Of a DNA stretch of 64,000 nucleotides, positions 7,947 to 17,279 are shown piece by piece. The notes beneath the pieces were generated by a model. The model made no database searches and was not told the DNA's origin. It saw nothing but the letters and a program-made list of their open reading frames with translations. The DNA is from Agrobacterium tumefaciens (lineage in GTDB: Bacteria; Pseudomonadota; Alphaproteobacteria; Rhizobiales; Rhizobiaceae). The stretch lies in contig CP048485.1 of the NCBI GenBank assembly GCA_025560025.1, positions 124,001 to 188,000 on the forward strand, given 5' to 3'. The stretch's first letter is position 1. The number at the start of each line of letters is the position of its first letter. Made by a program: the position numbers and the translations under genes.

Positions 7947-8753
7947 CTAGCCCTTGTCCGATGGCTCAACATGCTTCACCTTGTGCACCAGCAACCTGAA
8001 GGATGCGCTGATGCTTTCAATGGTCGCGGTGATCTTAACCTTCTCACCCACTTTATAACGCGTAAGAGATTTCTTCGAGTTCTTGAACCTCATAGACCCG
8101 GACCAGTCAAAAGGATCGCTAGCCGGGCGATCAGGTTGATCGAGATCATGGGTTTTTTCACTTTTCTTGTCAGGACCCGCGTTAGCCGCGCGGGTCTTTT
8201 TCGGGGCCTCTTCGGTCACGCCCTCCTCAGGCCGACGGCTCTCGTTACTGTCGTTCTTGTCATTTTTATGCTTCTCCTTCTTCTCCTTTTTTTCCTTCTT
8301 ATGCTTGGCGTATTCTGCAGCGAGCTTTTTAAGACCTTCTTCTTCGAGGCGAGCCTTGAGATCGTCACCCCGCAGGCCTTCCTCCTGCACCAGAAGGGCA
8401 ACGGCGTTGTAGTAGAAGCTGGCCTTCTTCTGCGCACCCTTGCCGGGACCCACCATAAACTTTATGGCAAAGCGCACGGCTTGATGGATTTGGTCTTCTT
8501 CCGGTCCCCCAGATGCCCAAGATTTGCAAAAGCAAGCCCATTCTTCTCTATCGTCTTGCATTTCCAAGCCGATCTCGACTGCAGCAACGATATCGGATCT
8601 TATGCCCTCGCGATGCTCTCGACGGCGTTCTTGATGCGCATCATGAAGTGCCAAGATTCTGGCGACAGCTGTGTCGCCATTTTCGGTACTTTTCGGATAA
8701 TCCGAATTTTGGGCTGCGATTTTCGACCGCGTTGAGTGAGCAGCGGCTGCCAT
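7947..8753 (-). CDS. hypothetical protein with Lys-rich linker, 268 aa
   Basis: The start at 8753 is preceded by GGAGGG at eight bases and leaves one base between this gene and the stop of the upstream gene; a longer frame to 8798 would overlap that gene by 44 bases. Residues about 40-130 are helical (IRSDIVAAVEIGLEMQDDRE and the aromatic WACFCKSWASGG). A strongly charged Lys/Glu/Asp linker at about 150-185 follows (runs of KEKKEKK). The C-terminal 70 residues (YKVGEKVKITATIESI) look like a small beta-barrel, possibly nucleic-acid binding. No family is recognised. It is the last gene of the AlpA-led trio. Confidence 0.6.
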   Translation of the reverse strand: MAAAAHSTRSKIAAQNSDYPKSTENGDTAVARILALHDAHQERRREHREGIRSDIVAAVEIGLEMQDDREEWACFCKSWASGGPEEDQIHQAVRFAIKFMVGPGKGAQKKASFYYNAVALLVQEEGLRGDDLKARLEEEGLKKLAAEYAKHKKEKKEKKEKHKNDKNDSNESRRPEEGVTEEAPKKTRAANAGPDKKSEKTHDLDQPDRPASDPFDWSGSMRFKNSKKSLTRYKVGEKVKITATIESISASFRLLVHKVKHVEPSDKG

Positions 8754-8754
8754 A

Positions 8755-9180
8755 TCATTCGCCCTCCAGTTGATCGTAGCCGGCCTCAGCTTTGCCAATT
8801 AGCGCTTTCAAGTTGAAAATGAGATGGCTAAGGTTGGACCGGTAAAGGTACCTGACGGTGTTCTTCATCTTAATTTCTGTTCTGCTAATTTCTTGCAGAA
8901 ACTCACGAATACGCTCCAGCAACTCGAGAATTTCGTCTTCTTCATAGCCGCAAGACCAGCCATATTCGGGCAACGGGCACTCATAGGACCGAGTGATGAG
9001 ATTCGAGCTCAAATCGCGAACTCGCGTCGATGATTTGCGCTTGAGTGCCTTGCGCAACTTCTCAAGCTCCTCGCAGAAAAGCGTTAGTCCGTTAACGACA
9101 ACTGGGGCTTCTTCTGATCGGTCTTGTCTGTAGGCCCATTCAGGATAGCTTTCATCGTGATCGGGGGGATCAAAAGTCAT
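8755..9180 (-). CDS. hypothetical helical protein, 141 aa
   Basis: The product starts acidic, then has long helices (LFCEELEKLRKALKRKS at about 34-50 and ILELLERIREFLQEI at about 83-97) suited to coiled-coil pairing. A CGYEED stretch with two nearby Cys lies between them. No known family is recognised. Its ATG overlaps the stop of the AlpA-like gene (9177-9180), and it ends one base before the next gene, so the three are one transcript. Confidence 0.6.
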   Translation of the reverse strand: MTFDPPDHDESYPEWAYRQDRSEEAPVVVNGLTLFCEELEKLRKALKRKSSTRVRDLSSNLITRSYECPLPEYGWSCGYEEDEILELLERIREFLQEISRTEIKMKNTVRYLYRSNLSHLIFNLKALIGKAEAGYDQLEGE

Positions 9181-9395
9181 GCTGCACCGCCTTCCTGTTC
9201 CATACGATCAATGAAAGCGATGATTTCGGAGGCGCGCCATGCACGCATACGCGGGCCTATTTTAATGCCGGGTGAAATCCGACCGTCGCGAACCATCATC
9301 CAGAACGTGGATTTGCTGATCGGCAAAATTGCATTGGGTCCGGCGATTTGATTGGGCCGAAGAAGCCTGTTGGTATCGATTAACTGCTTTTCCAA
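9177..9395 (-). CDS. AlpA-family HTH regulator / excisionase-like protein
   Basis: This 72-residue product has the AlpA/MerR-type winged-helix layout: ISKSTFWMMVRDGRISPGIKIGPRMRAWRASEIIAFI, where STFW...RDGR is the recognition region and RAWRASEI the conserved end. AlpA proteins activate or assist integrase genes of phage-like elements. No integrase is found in the window, so its target may lie to the left or be lost. It heads an overlapping operon of three. Confidence 0.8.
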   Translation of the reverse strand: MEKQLIDTNRLLRPNQIAGPNAILPISKSTFWMMVRDGRISPGIKIGPRMRAWRASEIIAFIDRMEQEGGAA

Positions 9396-9530
9396 TTTTT
9401 AGTCCTCTGTTGTTGAGGACTCTCAAATTACTCACGAATTTTAATTTGAAAACAACATTGTTATCCTGTGAAAACGCACAAAACCGCCTCTAATTTTTAT
9501 AGGTCTTTAAAAAACAAGCCGCAACCTAAC

Positions 9531-10256
9531 CTATTTCACAGATGGTCGGAGCTTCATTAGATGATTTTTCATAGCAGACTTAACCTGTCTTGCTGTGACG
9601 TCGTTAATGACGGTGCGGCAAAGATTATGGATAAGAACACAATCTGGGTTGGTAAATTCTTCAACTATTCTGCCAGCCTTTTTGTGAGAGACTATGTCGA
9701 AAGAGCGTGTGAGGTTGCGGTCGAAAGCTTCCTCGACGCCTTCAGTAAGTTGGACGACAAGTACAGAAACAGGCAGAGTTTTTCTTCCCCGCGTTTCGGA
9801 TTTCTCCCCGCGACGCATTATCGTTCGGGCTGCCATCAGCGATGCTCCTAGATTATCTGGTAGCAGGTCAACTCCACGAAGCTCCAAGTGAGCATTAATG
9901 ATGTCGCGACGAGTTTCAGGGATGCGTCTGTAAAGATCCCGCATTTGTCCTAGTATCGACAAAGTCCTCTCCCAGCTTTCTTTTTGTTTGTCAGTCCTGT
10001 CTCTCCATGATTTAGTCGTTTTTTCAATAAAGTATATAACAGAGAAACGTATAGTTTTAATAACGTCATCTTTTGTATTTTGTAACTTATTAATCCTATC
10101 GAAATCCTTCGAGAAATGCACTGGAAATTCACTAATGGTACTTAGAGTTATTGAGGAAATATCATTCAAGGTGTTTTCGAGATTTTTATTGTTGAATGTT
10201 TCCCACTCTTCAATTGCTGCTTTGCGCGCTTTTTCATACTCTCTAAAGTAATTCAT
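9531..10256 (-). CDS. AT-rich hypothetical protein, 241 aa
   Basis: The ATG at 10256 has GAGGTGGG seven bases upstream; an in-frame GTG at 10268 is possible. The protein is polar and helical, rich in Lys, Asn and Thr in its first 120 residues, with MRRGEKSETRGRKTLPVSV near residue 150 as a basic segment, and a basic C-terminus (MKNHLMKLRP). No domain is recognised. Its base composition is much more AT-rich than the core genes to the right, which points to recent transfer. Confidence 0.6.
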   Translation of the reverse strand: MNYFREYEKARKAAIEEWETFNNKNLENTLNDISSITLSTISEFPVHFSKDFDRINKLQNTKDDVIKTIRFSVIYFIEKTTKSWRDRTDKQKESWERTLSILGQMRDLYRRIPETRRDIINAHLELRGVDLLPDNLGASLMAARTIMRRGEKSETRGRKTLPVSVLVVQLTEGVEEAFDRNLTRSFDIVSHKKAGRIVEEFTNPDCVLIHNLCRTVINDVTARQVKSAMKNHLMKLRPSVK

Positions 10257-11552
10257 ATGACTACCCACCTCTCGAACCGCATATCAAAAACTTAATCGCG
10301 CAATGCCGAATGATGCAATCGCGTTTGACTGTACAAGATGGATTATCCATATGCGACAAAAGCCAATGCATTATCCGGTATTTTTATCGGTATTTTTAAT
10401 TGACTGTTAGAAAATAAATAGGTTTTTCAAATATTTGAGCTGCTATTATGATTCCCTTCACCCGCTCCAGCGATGCCGCTATCCATGCGCCAAAAATATT
10501 CCAGGTCACAAGAGAAAGCCCAGATCACACCCTTCTGGAAATCTTGGAAAATTCAGCGGCAACCTGAAAATGTTCAGTATTAACATTCAGGACATCGTGC
10601 ATTGAAGGCACGCCGTTTAAGCGGTTTTGTTCGATAAACGAGCTGTCACAGTGTGGCGCGGTATGTGACCGTTTATAGTGTCGCTGCCGATCTGGTGTTC
10701 GTGCCGATGAGGTGAGCGTTGATCTTGTCACTCATGGCAGCAATCTCGTTGATTTTGTCGTGATAGCTTCAGGTATGGCGTTTAATCAGTATATAATTGT
10801 TGTTATTTTATGCTGCAAAAAATCAACGAGAGGATAAATTGCGAGAGAAAGACATTTTAAAAATTGTATATTTTGTAGTATTATTGATATATTTTGTGAA
10901 ATTATCGATATCTGAGTTTCGGGAGATATTATTTTACAAAAATAATGGTTGGGATTTTCGTCAAGATAGCAAAACGGATATCCGGGTATATAAAGGTGAT
11001 TCCGCTGAAGCGGAAAATGAATACTAAAATGAATCAAGAGTTGTTTTTGCGAAGCCTTTCGATATTTTAATGTTGCTATTCTTCATGATAATGTTGTTTT
11101 TTTATGGAATATAAATGAGGAATGAAAAGATATGACACTGTGCTCGCTGAACTTTACTGGCATAGACATTACCTCGACCTCCCTGCCATTCACGAAAGTA
11201 GCAAAAGTATTACCGGCCGGACATGCACGATTTTTACCGGAACCGATCTCGTGGCAGGCCAACCTCCACAAGACGAGTGCATCGGGCGCGCCTAATCTCG
11301 GTCACGCACGTCGTGCCTGAATCAATGCGGGAACGTTATTTGCGGGGTACAGCTGCCGCTTTCTCGATATGAACGCCTATATTTCAATGATTTGTACAAA
11401 CGGCCGCGCAAGCACAATAACGGGTGGCCGACGAGAAATGATGACCTCTCCATCGGTGGCAAGCCGTGCTTCAAAGAGTATATGCGATTTATCTTGACTG
11501 CGATTAAATTGCACGTAATAGTTGATGCAGTCGTAACATGAGGGGAAGTGTT
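10257..11552. other. AT-rich region without a convincing gene
   Basis: Nearly 1.3 kb before the aquaporin gene holds only short frames without good starts or recognisable products (for example a 76-codon AT-rich frame at 10797-11027). It includes a direct repeat of CGGTATTTTT (10376-10385 and 10388-10397). I read it as the edge of the accessory region plus the aquaporin promoter. A small RNA could be present but I cannot see one. Confidence 0.5.
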
Positions 11553-12278
11553 ATGAGTCGCAAGCTTCTTTCGGAATTTTTGGGTACCTTTTGGCTCGTC
11601 TTCGGAGGGTGCGGAAGTGCGGTTTTTGCTGCTGCTTTTCCGGAGCTGGGTATTGGTTTTCTCGGCGTCGCTTTCGCTTTCGGCCTGACGGTACTTACCA
11701 TGGCCTATGCGGTTGGCGGCATTTCGGGAGGTCATTTCAATCCGGCTGTTTCCGTCGGTCTTTCAGTTGCCGGTAAATTTCCGGCCGCAAATCTTGTGCC
11801 CTATATCGTGGCGCAGGTTCTGGGAGCGACTGTCGCGGCTGCGGCGCTTTATGTCATCCTTACAGGCAAGGCGGGGGCGGACATTGGCGGTTTTGCTGCC
11901 AATGGTTACGGCGAACATTCGCCGGGCGGATATTCTCTGGTTTCGGCACTGCTGATAGAGGTCATCCTGACGGCCTTTTTCCTGATCGTCATTCTGGGGT
12001 CGACGCATGGCAGGGTTCCAGCCGGCTTCGCGCCGATAGCCATCGGTCTCGCCCTCACTCTTATTCATCTGATTTCCATTCCGGTTACCAACACATCCGT
12101 CAATCCGGCCCGCTCGACCGGGCAGGCCTTGTTCGTCGGCGGATGGGCGCTGCAACAGCTTTGGCTGTTCTGGCTGGCTCCGATCCTCGGCGGCGTCATT
12201 GGCGCTGTGGTCTGGAAAATCTTTGGCGAGGAAGAGAAGGCCGGTCACGCCGGTTCTGTCCAGCCTGCGCAGACGTGA
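11553..12278 (+). CDS. aqpZ: aquaporin Z
   Basis: This is an inner-membrane water channel of the MIP family. Six membrane segments are visible with the two pore loops: [10 protein letters not shown] (first NPA) and [15 protein letters not shown] (second NPA, followed by the Arg of the selectivity filter). FGGCGSAVF in helix 1 and the C-terminal TM6 match AqpZ. The ATG at 11553 has AGGGGA upstream; the ATG at 11538 does not. It is the first core-like gene after the AT-rich stretch, and is followed 52 bases later by a small glycine-rich protein. Confidence 0.95.
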   Translation: MSRKLLSEFLGTFWLVFGGCGSAVFAAAFPELGIGFLGVAFAFGLTVLTMAYAVGGISGGHFNPAVSVGLSVAGKFPAANLVPYIVAQVLGATVAAAALYVILTGKAGADIGGFAANGYGEHSPGGYSLVSALLIEVILTAFFLIVILGSTHGRVPAGFAPIAIGLALTLIHLISIPVTNTSVNPARSTGQALFVGGWALQQLWLFWLAPILGGVIGAVVWKIFGEEEKAGHAGSVQPAQT

Positions 12279-12330
12279 ATAAGTGGCTTTGTTTTCCCGA
12301 ATGGTCGGGGAAACTGCTGAGGAGGATGAC

Positions 12331-12624
12331 ATGGATCTTACTTCGATATTGGCCCAAATCGTTGGCGGTGCGGTTGGCGGCACGGCTGGCGGAAAGATAC
12401 TGAAGGATTCCGATCTCGGTTCGCTCGGAAACCTGATCGCGGGCGCCATTGGCGGCATCGGGGGCGGAACCGTACTTGGATCGCTGCTCGGGACGGCGGG
12501 CACGGCGGCAGCCGGCGGCGTGGATATTGCCGCTCTTGCCGGCCAGCTTGTTGGTGGCGGTGTCGGCGGCCTGATCGTCCAGGTCATCGTCGGCCTGATC
12601 AAGAACAAACTCGTCGCCAAATAA
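12331..12624 (+). CDS. glycine-zipper small membrane-associated protein, 97 aa
   Basis: A strong ribosome binding site (GAGGAGG) precedes the ATG at 12331. The product is built of glycine-rich repeats with small residues at regular spacing (VGGAVGGTAGG, GAIGGIGGGTVLGS, VGGGVGGLI), the pattern of glycine-zipper proteins that insert in or pack against membranes. It ends with a short Lys-containing tail. Function unknown; the aquaporin upstream may share its transcript. Confidence 0.75.
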   Translation: MDLTSILAQIVGGAVGGTAGGKILKDSDLGSLGNLIAGAIGGIGGGTVLGSLLGTAGTAAAGGVDIAALAGQLVGGGVGGLIVQVIVGLIKNKLVAK

Positions 12625-12832
12625 AGTTGCCGGCCGCCTCGGTGGCGAAATCAAAGGCCTTGCCGGCGACAGGCTTCGTCCGGCAGGGCATTTTCGGAAA
12701 TGATGTGTCGATAGCGGCATCGCCATCGAAGCCGGAATTCATTTGCAAATTGCGGAAACGTGGCCTGAAACAGTGGGATGTCTTCCGCGTGACTTAAAAG
12801 CGCAGGGAAGGGTTCTTTCCGGTTGTGTTTCG

Positions 12833-14770
12833 TCAGGCTGTGTCTTTGACGACCGGCATATGCGGTGTCTTGTTCCAGACGAAGGGTTTGGTTTTTAACT
12901 CCACCACGGCGCGCCACGCCGCAATCGACATCATCAGCCAGTAAAGTGGGATCGCCATCCAGCGCTGCCTGATCTGCTGTTTTTCGTATCGTATCATCCT
13001 GTTCCTGCCCATCAGCATAAAGATGGCGTAGCTCCCGAAAATATTCAGCGTATCGATGAGGAATAGAAGGCCCTGCCAGGAAAACAGCATATCGGTGCCA
13101 TTTTCCCGGATCGCCATGGCCATGAAAGCGAAGGAAACGAACAGGAAGGGATGTGTCAGCGATGACAGGAGCATGCCGCCGATCAGCAGCTGAAAGACGA
13201 TATAGGCGACCCATCCCATGTTGTGTGCGGTGGTAAAGGGGGCGCGGGTCATCACCAGCCAGCTTTGCAGCCAGCCCTTGTACCAGCGCGCGCGCTGGCT
13301 CAGCCACACGGGCAGCGAGGTTGGCGCATCCTCCAGCGTCTGCCTCCGGATGACACCACAGCGATAACCGAGCCTGTGCAGCCTGAGACCCATATCGGCA
13401 TCTTCCGTGACATTATAGGGGTCCCAGGCACCCGCCCGGCGCAACACGGCCGTGCGGAAATGGTTGGAAGTGCCGCCAAGCGGCAGCGGCAGCCTGTGCG
13501 CGGCGAGAACGGGCAGCATGCAGCGGAAGAGGCCGGAATATTCCAGTGCGAAACAGGCGCTGAGCCAGGAGGCGCGGGCATTGCTGATGATAAGCGGCGC
13601 CTGCAGGCAGGCCACGTTGTCCGGCTGGTCTCGGAAAGTGGCGTAGGCTTCGCGCAATTGCTGCGGATGCGGTCGGTCTTCGGCATCGTAGACGGCAACG
13701 AATGTACCACGCGCGCCGGCGAGTGCGTAAGTCAGCGCCTTGGGCTTGGTACGCGGCAGGGACGGCGGCACCTTTATGATCTCTATATGCTGACCGGGAT
13801 TTGTCTTTTGAATAGCCTCTATCGTCGCGGCGTCGTCCGCCTCGCAGACAAGCTTGATGTCGAGCCGGGATTTGGGCCAGTCCAGCCGCTCCAGCGCATT
13901 GACAAGCTGATCAACGACCGCTTCTTCGCGATAAAGCGCCACGAGAACGGTGTAGACCGGTAAATCCCCGTCCCGCTGGAGCGGGAAGACGGTTCTCCCT
14001 TCGTTTTCCCTTGGTGCGTGAACGAGCGCAAACAGCCTGAAAAGCAGGGTGGAGAGATAAAGCAGCGTCAGGGTCACGTGCATATAGGCCAAGGCCGCCT
14101 GAGTATAAAACAGCAGCGACAGGGCGAGCAGGGTGATAAGGACGCCGCTCACGAAACCCTGCTGTCCATGCAGCGTAATCCTGGCGGAATGCTGCGGCGC
14201 CGTGTTGAAAAGCAGCTGCCGGGTTTCCGACGAGCGGCGTGTCTCGCCGGCCTTCCAGATTGCGCTACGCATGGCCTGTGGCGTGGTGACGGCAAGTTCG
14301 TCCAGGAGATGCGGGCGTTGATTGAGCATTTCTTTCAGCAATTCCATCCTCGCCAGTTCCGGCACGATCAGAAGCACTGTTTTGCCGTTGAGCGGTGTCA
14401 GCCGCAGAAACCGTGGTTCGCCAAGTTGCGTATCAAGGTGATTGATGTCTGCTACACGGCCCGGATCGATTTCCGGGAGAAACGGCAATCGCAAAAATCT
14501 GGCAAAAGCACCGAAATAGGCTTCGGCATCGACAAGACCGCTTGCCAGTAACTCGTCTTCGACGGTCGAGTTGTTTTTCAGAGCCTGTTCTTCGAATGTG
14601 CTGATATAGGGCTTGCCAAATCCCAGCGAAGCAAGGAAGCGCGTCGGTCCCGGCTCATCCGGTTCGGGAGCGCGCCAGAGCGGATTATCGCCGATGAGCG
14701 AAAACGCAATTTTTCGTCCCGCTGGCGTCGTGCGAAACGATTCTCGTGTATACTGCCTAAAAGAATCCAT
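12833..14770 (-). CDS. membrane glycosyltransferase family 2 with N-terminal extension, 645 aa
   Basis: This is a processive-type GT2 enzyme that probably polymerises an exopolysaccharide from nucleotide sugars at the inner membrane. The GT-A fold starts near residue 270 (VYTVLVALYREE). Catalytic features: CEADD, DAEDRP near residue 360, EDADMG near 455 and QRARW near 490, the D,D,D,QxxRW set of cellulose and hyaluronan synthases. Two membrane segments precede the domain (about 205-250) and several follow. The first 200 residues form a soluble domain resembling the MshEN/GspE-N type seen in some GT2 proteins, which may bind c-di-GMP. It is divergent from the solute-binding gene. Confidence 0.85.
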   Translation of the reverse strand: MDSFRQYTRESFRTTPAGRKIAFSLIGDNPLWRAPEPDEPGPTRFLASLGFGKPYISTFEEQALKNNSTVEDELLASGLVDAEAYFGAFARFLRLPFLPEIDPGRVADINHLDTQLGEPRFLRLTPLNGKTVLLIVPELARMELLKEMLNQRPHLLDELAVTTPQAMRSAIWKAGETRRSSETRQLLFNTAPQHSARITLHGQQGFVSGVLITLLALSLLFYTQAALAYMHVTLTLLYLSTLLFRLFALVHAPRENEGRTVFPLQRDGDLPVYTVLVALYREEAVVDQLVNALERLDWPKSRLDIKLVCEADDAATIEAIQKTNPGQHIEIIKVPPSLPRTKPKALTYALAGARGTFVAVYDAEDRPHPQQLREAYATFRDQPDNVACLQAPLIISNARASWLSACFALEYSGLFRCMLPVLAAHRLPLPLGGTSNHFRTAVLRRAGAWDPYNVTEDADMGLRLHRLGYRCGVIRRQTLEDAPTSLPVWLSQRARWYKGWLQSWLVMTRAPFTTAHNMGWVAYIVFQLLIGGMLLSSLTHPFLFVSFAFMAMAIRENGTDMLFSWQGLLFLIDTLNIFGSYAIFMLMGRNRMIRYEKQQIRQRWMAIPLYWLMMSIAAWRAVVELKTKPFVWNKTPHMPVVKDTA

Positions 14771-14823
14771 GCATCGCCGCCGCCGTCATGGTAACGCCCA
14801 ACTTCCTGTAACGGATAGTATAG

Positions 14824-15702
14824 ATGAGAATGACGAATGTAACGCGGAATGTAAGTCTTGGCTTTACTTTAGCTTTCGCTTTACAATTTGTCGGGTTTTT
14901 TAGCGAAGCTCGTGCGGATGATCTGGTGAGCGGAAACCGGATGCCGGTGCTGTTTGACGCGCAGGAGCGGTTTCCGGGTGGTGATCTTTCCTCTGTTCCC
15001 CGCATCAGGTTTCTGATGTCGGTCGATTTTCCACCCTTCAATTTTACCGATCAGGAAGGCCGGCTTGCGGGTTTCCATGTCGATCTGGTGCGTGAAATCT
15101 GCGCCCAGTTGAAGGTTGAGAGCAAGTGTCAGGTGCAGGCACTGCCCTTTGACGAGCTGGAGGCCGCTCTGGAAATGGGGGAGGGCGAGGCGGTGATTTC
15201 CGGCCTTGCCACCACTGCTGACCTGCGCAAGAGTTTCACCTTCTCACGCCCCTATCTGTTGTTGCCCGCCCGTCTTGCCGTCAACAAGGCGGGAAAATTG
15301 AGCGGTTCCGGCGCTGACGCCTTGTCAGGAAAAAAGGTCGGCGTGGTCACGGGTTCCCGCCACGAACAGATGCTCAAGGCGTTTTTTCCAAAAGCCACGG
15401 CCGAAGGTTTCGATGGGTATGAACCCATGTATGACGCTTTGAAGACAGGCAAGGTGGACGCCGTTTTTGCCGATGGCCTGCGCCTGCCCTTCTGGGTTTC
15501 GGGCAGCGCGTCCGAAGGTTGCTGCTCTCTCTTCGGCGGGCCTTATATGTCCGACAGGTTTCTTGGCGAGGGCCTTTCCATCATGGCTGTCGATCCGGAC
15601 AATGTACTTGTCCCGGCCTTTGATCAGGCGCTTGCCGCACTGTCCCGCAATGGCCGCCTGGAAGAAATTTACCGGCGGTATTTCCCCTACGGACTTTATT
15701 AG
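14824..15702 (+). CDS. periplasmic solute-binding protein, family 3
   Basis: The first 30 residues are a signal peptide with a likely cut after SEARA. The mature part has the bilobed type-3 fold: VDFPPFNFTDQEGRLAGFHVDLVREI, the hinge LSGKKVGVVTGSRHEQMLK, and the C-terminal FDQALAALSRNGRLEEIYRRYF. Members usually deliver amino acids to an ABC permease, but no permease or ATPase gene is nearby. It sits inside a polysaccharide locus, so a sensing or accessory role is possible. The start at 14824 has a weak ribosome binding site. Confidence 0.85.
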   Translation: MRMTNVTRNVSLGFTLAFALQFVGFFSEARADDLVSGNRMPVLFDAQERFPGGDLSSVPRIRFLMSVDFPPFNFTDQEGRLAGFHVDLVREICAQLKVESKCQVQALPFDELEAALEMGEGEAVISGLATTADLRKSFTFSRPYLLLPARLAVNKAGKLSGSGADALSGKKVGVVTGSRHEQMLKAFFPKATAEGFDGYEPMYDALKTGKVDAVFADGLRLPFWVSGSASEGCCSLFGGPYMSDRFLGEGLSIMAVDPDNVLVPAFDQALAALSRNGRLEEIYRRYFPYGLY

Positions 15703-15714
15703 GAAAAGCGCATC

Positions 15715-17007
15715 CTATTTGGCGGGTGCTAGGGCCGGGTCGTTGCGCCGCAGGCGCAGAAGCGCGATCCAGACGGCGGCGGCAATGGCGGATTCCACGA
15801 GGAAATAGCTGCCGATCGTTCCCGAAATGCTGAAGAGCCAGGTGAAGACGGCGACGATGACAGAGCCGATAAGATTGCCGCTGTTCCATATCTTGGCGCG
15901 AATATCCTGCCGCCCGGATGCGCCGAGTGCTTCAAGAGCCGTCGCCGCAACCGCCATCGGCAACACCACCCAGCAAAGCACGCGGGTGATGATCGGCAGC
16001 GAGACATATTCGTCGCCGAACAACAGGGGCAGGAAGGGCGCTATGACGAAGATCACCAGGGCGCTGCCCACTGCGATGACCAGCGCCGCCTTCAGCACAT
16101 TATAGGCGCGTTCTATGGTCTTTCCGATGCCCTGCAGGGCGGCGGAGGCGGAACCCGGATAGATCAGCCGGTTGAGGGCCTCCACCGAGAGGTAGGAACT
16201 GTCGAGAATACGCCGGGCTATGGAGTAGCTGCCCAGAACCTCGGCGCTGGCAATGGCGCCGAGAACGAGAATATCGGCGTTGCCGCGCACGGCCTTGAAC
16301 AGGAACTGGGTGGAAAACAGGATGCCGATGCGGATTTCATCGCGCACGATCCGGAAGACGGGCCTGCCCAGCCTGCCGATCGCCTTGACTGAAATCACCG
16401 TTGCAATGGCGTGGGCGGCAAGGTTCCACAGCGCCCAGGCCTCCACCGTTTCTATCTTGAAGATGAGGCAGGCAACCACGGCGGCAATCGTGCGTGCAAT
16501 GGCGAACATCACTTCCAGCTTGTTGGCAGAGGCGAAGTCGGAATGGGCGATGAAGCTCTGCGTGGAAAGCGAAATGACTTTCAGAAGAACGAGGTTCGTC
16601 ACCAGAATCACGAAGGTGGTGATGAGCGTATGCAGCAACGTTTCCGATGTCGGGAAGAAGACCGGGATCGTTACCATGCCGATGATGGTCAGCACCACGC
16701 CGGTCGCCGCACTGAGAAGATAGCTGTGGCCGAGCATGACGGGAAACATGCTGCGATCCTGCGCCACGCGGCGGATCAGCGATTCCTGCGAGCCGATGCC
16801 GCAAATCTGGACGCCGAGATTGGTGACGGCGGTGATCGAGGCATAAAGCGCGAATTGTTCGACACCGAGATGACGGGCAAGCAGGGCGAATGTCAAAAGC
16901 TGGGCGGCGCTGGACATCAGGAGAGCCCCGCCGGACGCCATGTAGGTCAATCCCAGTCTGACTAGATGGCCGAGCCGCGGCGTATTCAACGACACCTCAT
17001 TCTCCAT
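15715..17007 (-). CDS. oligosaccharide flippase family protein (Wzx-like)
   Basis: This 430-residue protein has about 12 membrane segments across its length and no soluble domain, matching the polysaccharide-transport MATE/MVF-type flippases that turn lipid-linked repeat units to the outer face of the inner membrane. GVEQFALYASITAVTNLGVQI near residue 50 and the final TWLFSISGTIGSYFLVES pair are typical. It lies between the solute-binding gene and the O-antigen ligase-type gene, which fits a Wzx/Wzy-type export pathway. Confidence 0.85.
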   Translation of the reverse strand: MENEVSLNTPRLGHLVRLGLTYMASGGALLMSSAAQLLTFALLARHLGVEQFALYASITAVTNLGVQICGIGSQESLIRRVAQDRSMFPVMLGHSYLLSAATGVVLTIIGMVTIPVFFPTSETLLHTLITTFVILVTNLVLLKVISLSTQSFIAHSDFASANKLEVMFAIARTIAAVVACLIFKIETVEAWALWNLAAHAIATVISVKAIGRLGRPVFRIVRDEIRIGILFSTQFLFKAVRGNADILVLGAIASAEVLGSYSIARRILDSSYLSVEALNRLIYPGSASAALQGIGKTIERAYNVLKAALVIAVGSALVIFVIAPFLPLLFGDEYVSLPIITRVLCWVVLPMAVAATALEALGASGRQDIRAKIWNSGNLIGSVIVAVFTWLFSISGTIGSYFLVESAIAAAVWIALLRLRRNDPALAPAK

Positions 17008-17279
17008 GTTTTTCCGGCATTACCGGTCGAATTCAAAAAATGACTGTCCTGCCTCTTAATATCTGGCGATGAACGCCGGCTGCCGGCCAGTCTGAATGCC
17101 GCCCGCCCGAATAAATGACAGTTTCTTCTGTCTTAGCCTTCTTGAGGTAAGAGAGGGTTAAAGCAATTGCACAATAATGATGATAATGACCGTTTATGGT
17201 TATTTGGACATGGCCCGGTTTCAACAAGGGTTACGTTGTTCGTCACAAGGCAGGCCAATGATCCGATTTTCCGTTCCTG

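Noticed and set aside
10525..10731. 68-codon frame on the minus strand
   Set aside because: No good start, and composition like random sequence; kept out of the gene list.
10797..11027. 76-codon AT-rich frame
   Set aside because: No ribosome binding site or recognisable product; AT-rich DNA produces such Lys/Tyr/Ile-rich frames by chance.
1..11552. CRISPR array in the accessory region
   Set aside because: No series of equal-length repeats with spacers; the only tandem repeat is the hexamer at 7366-7389.
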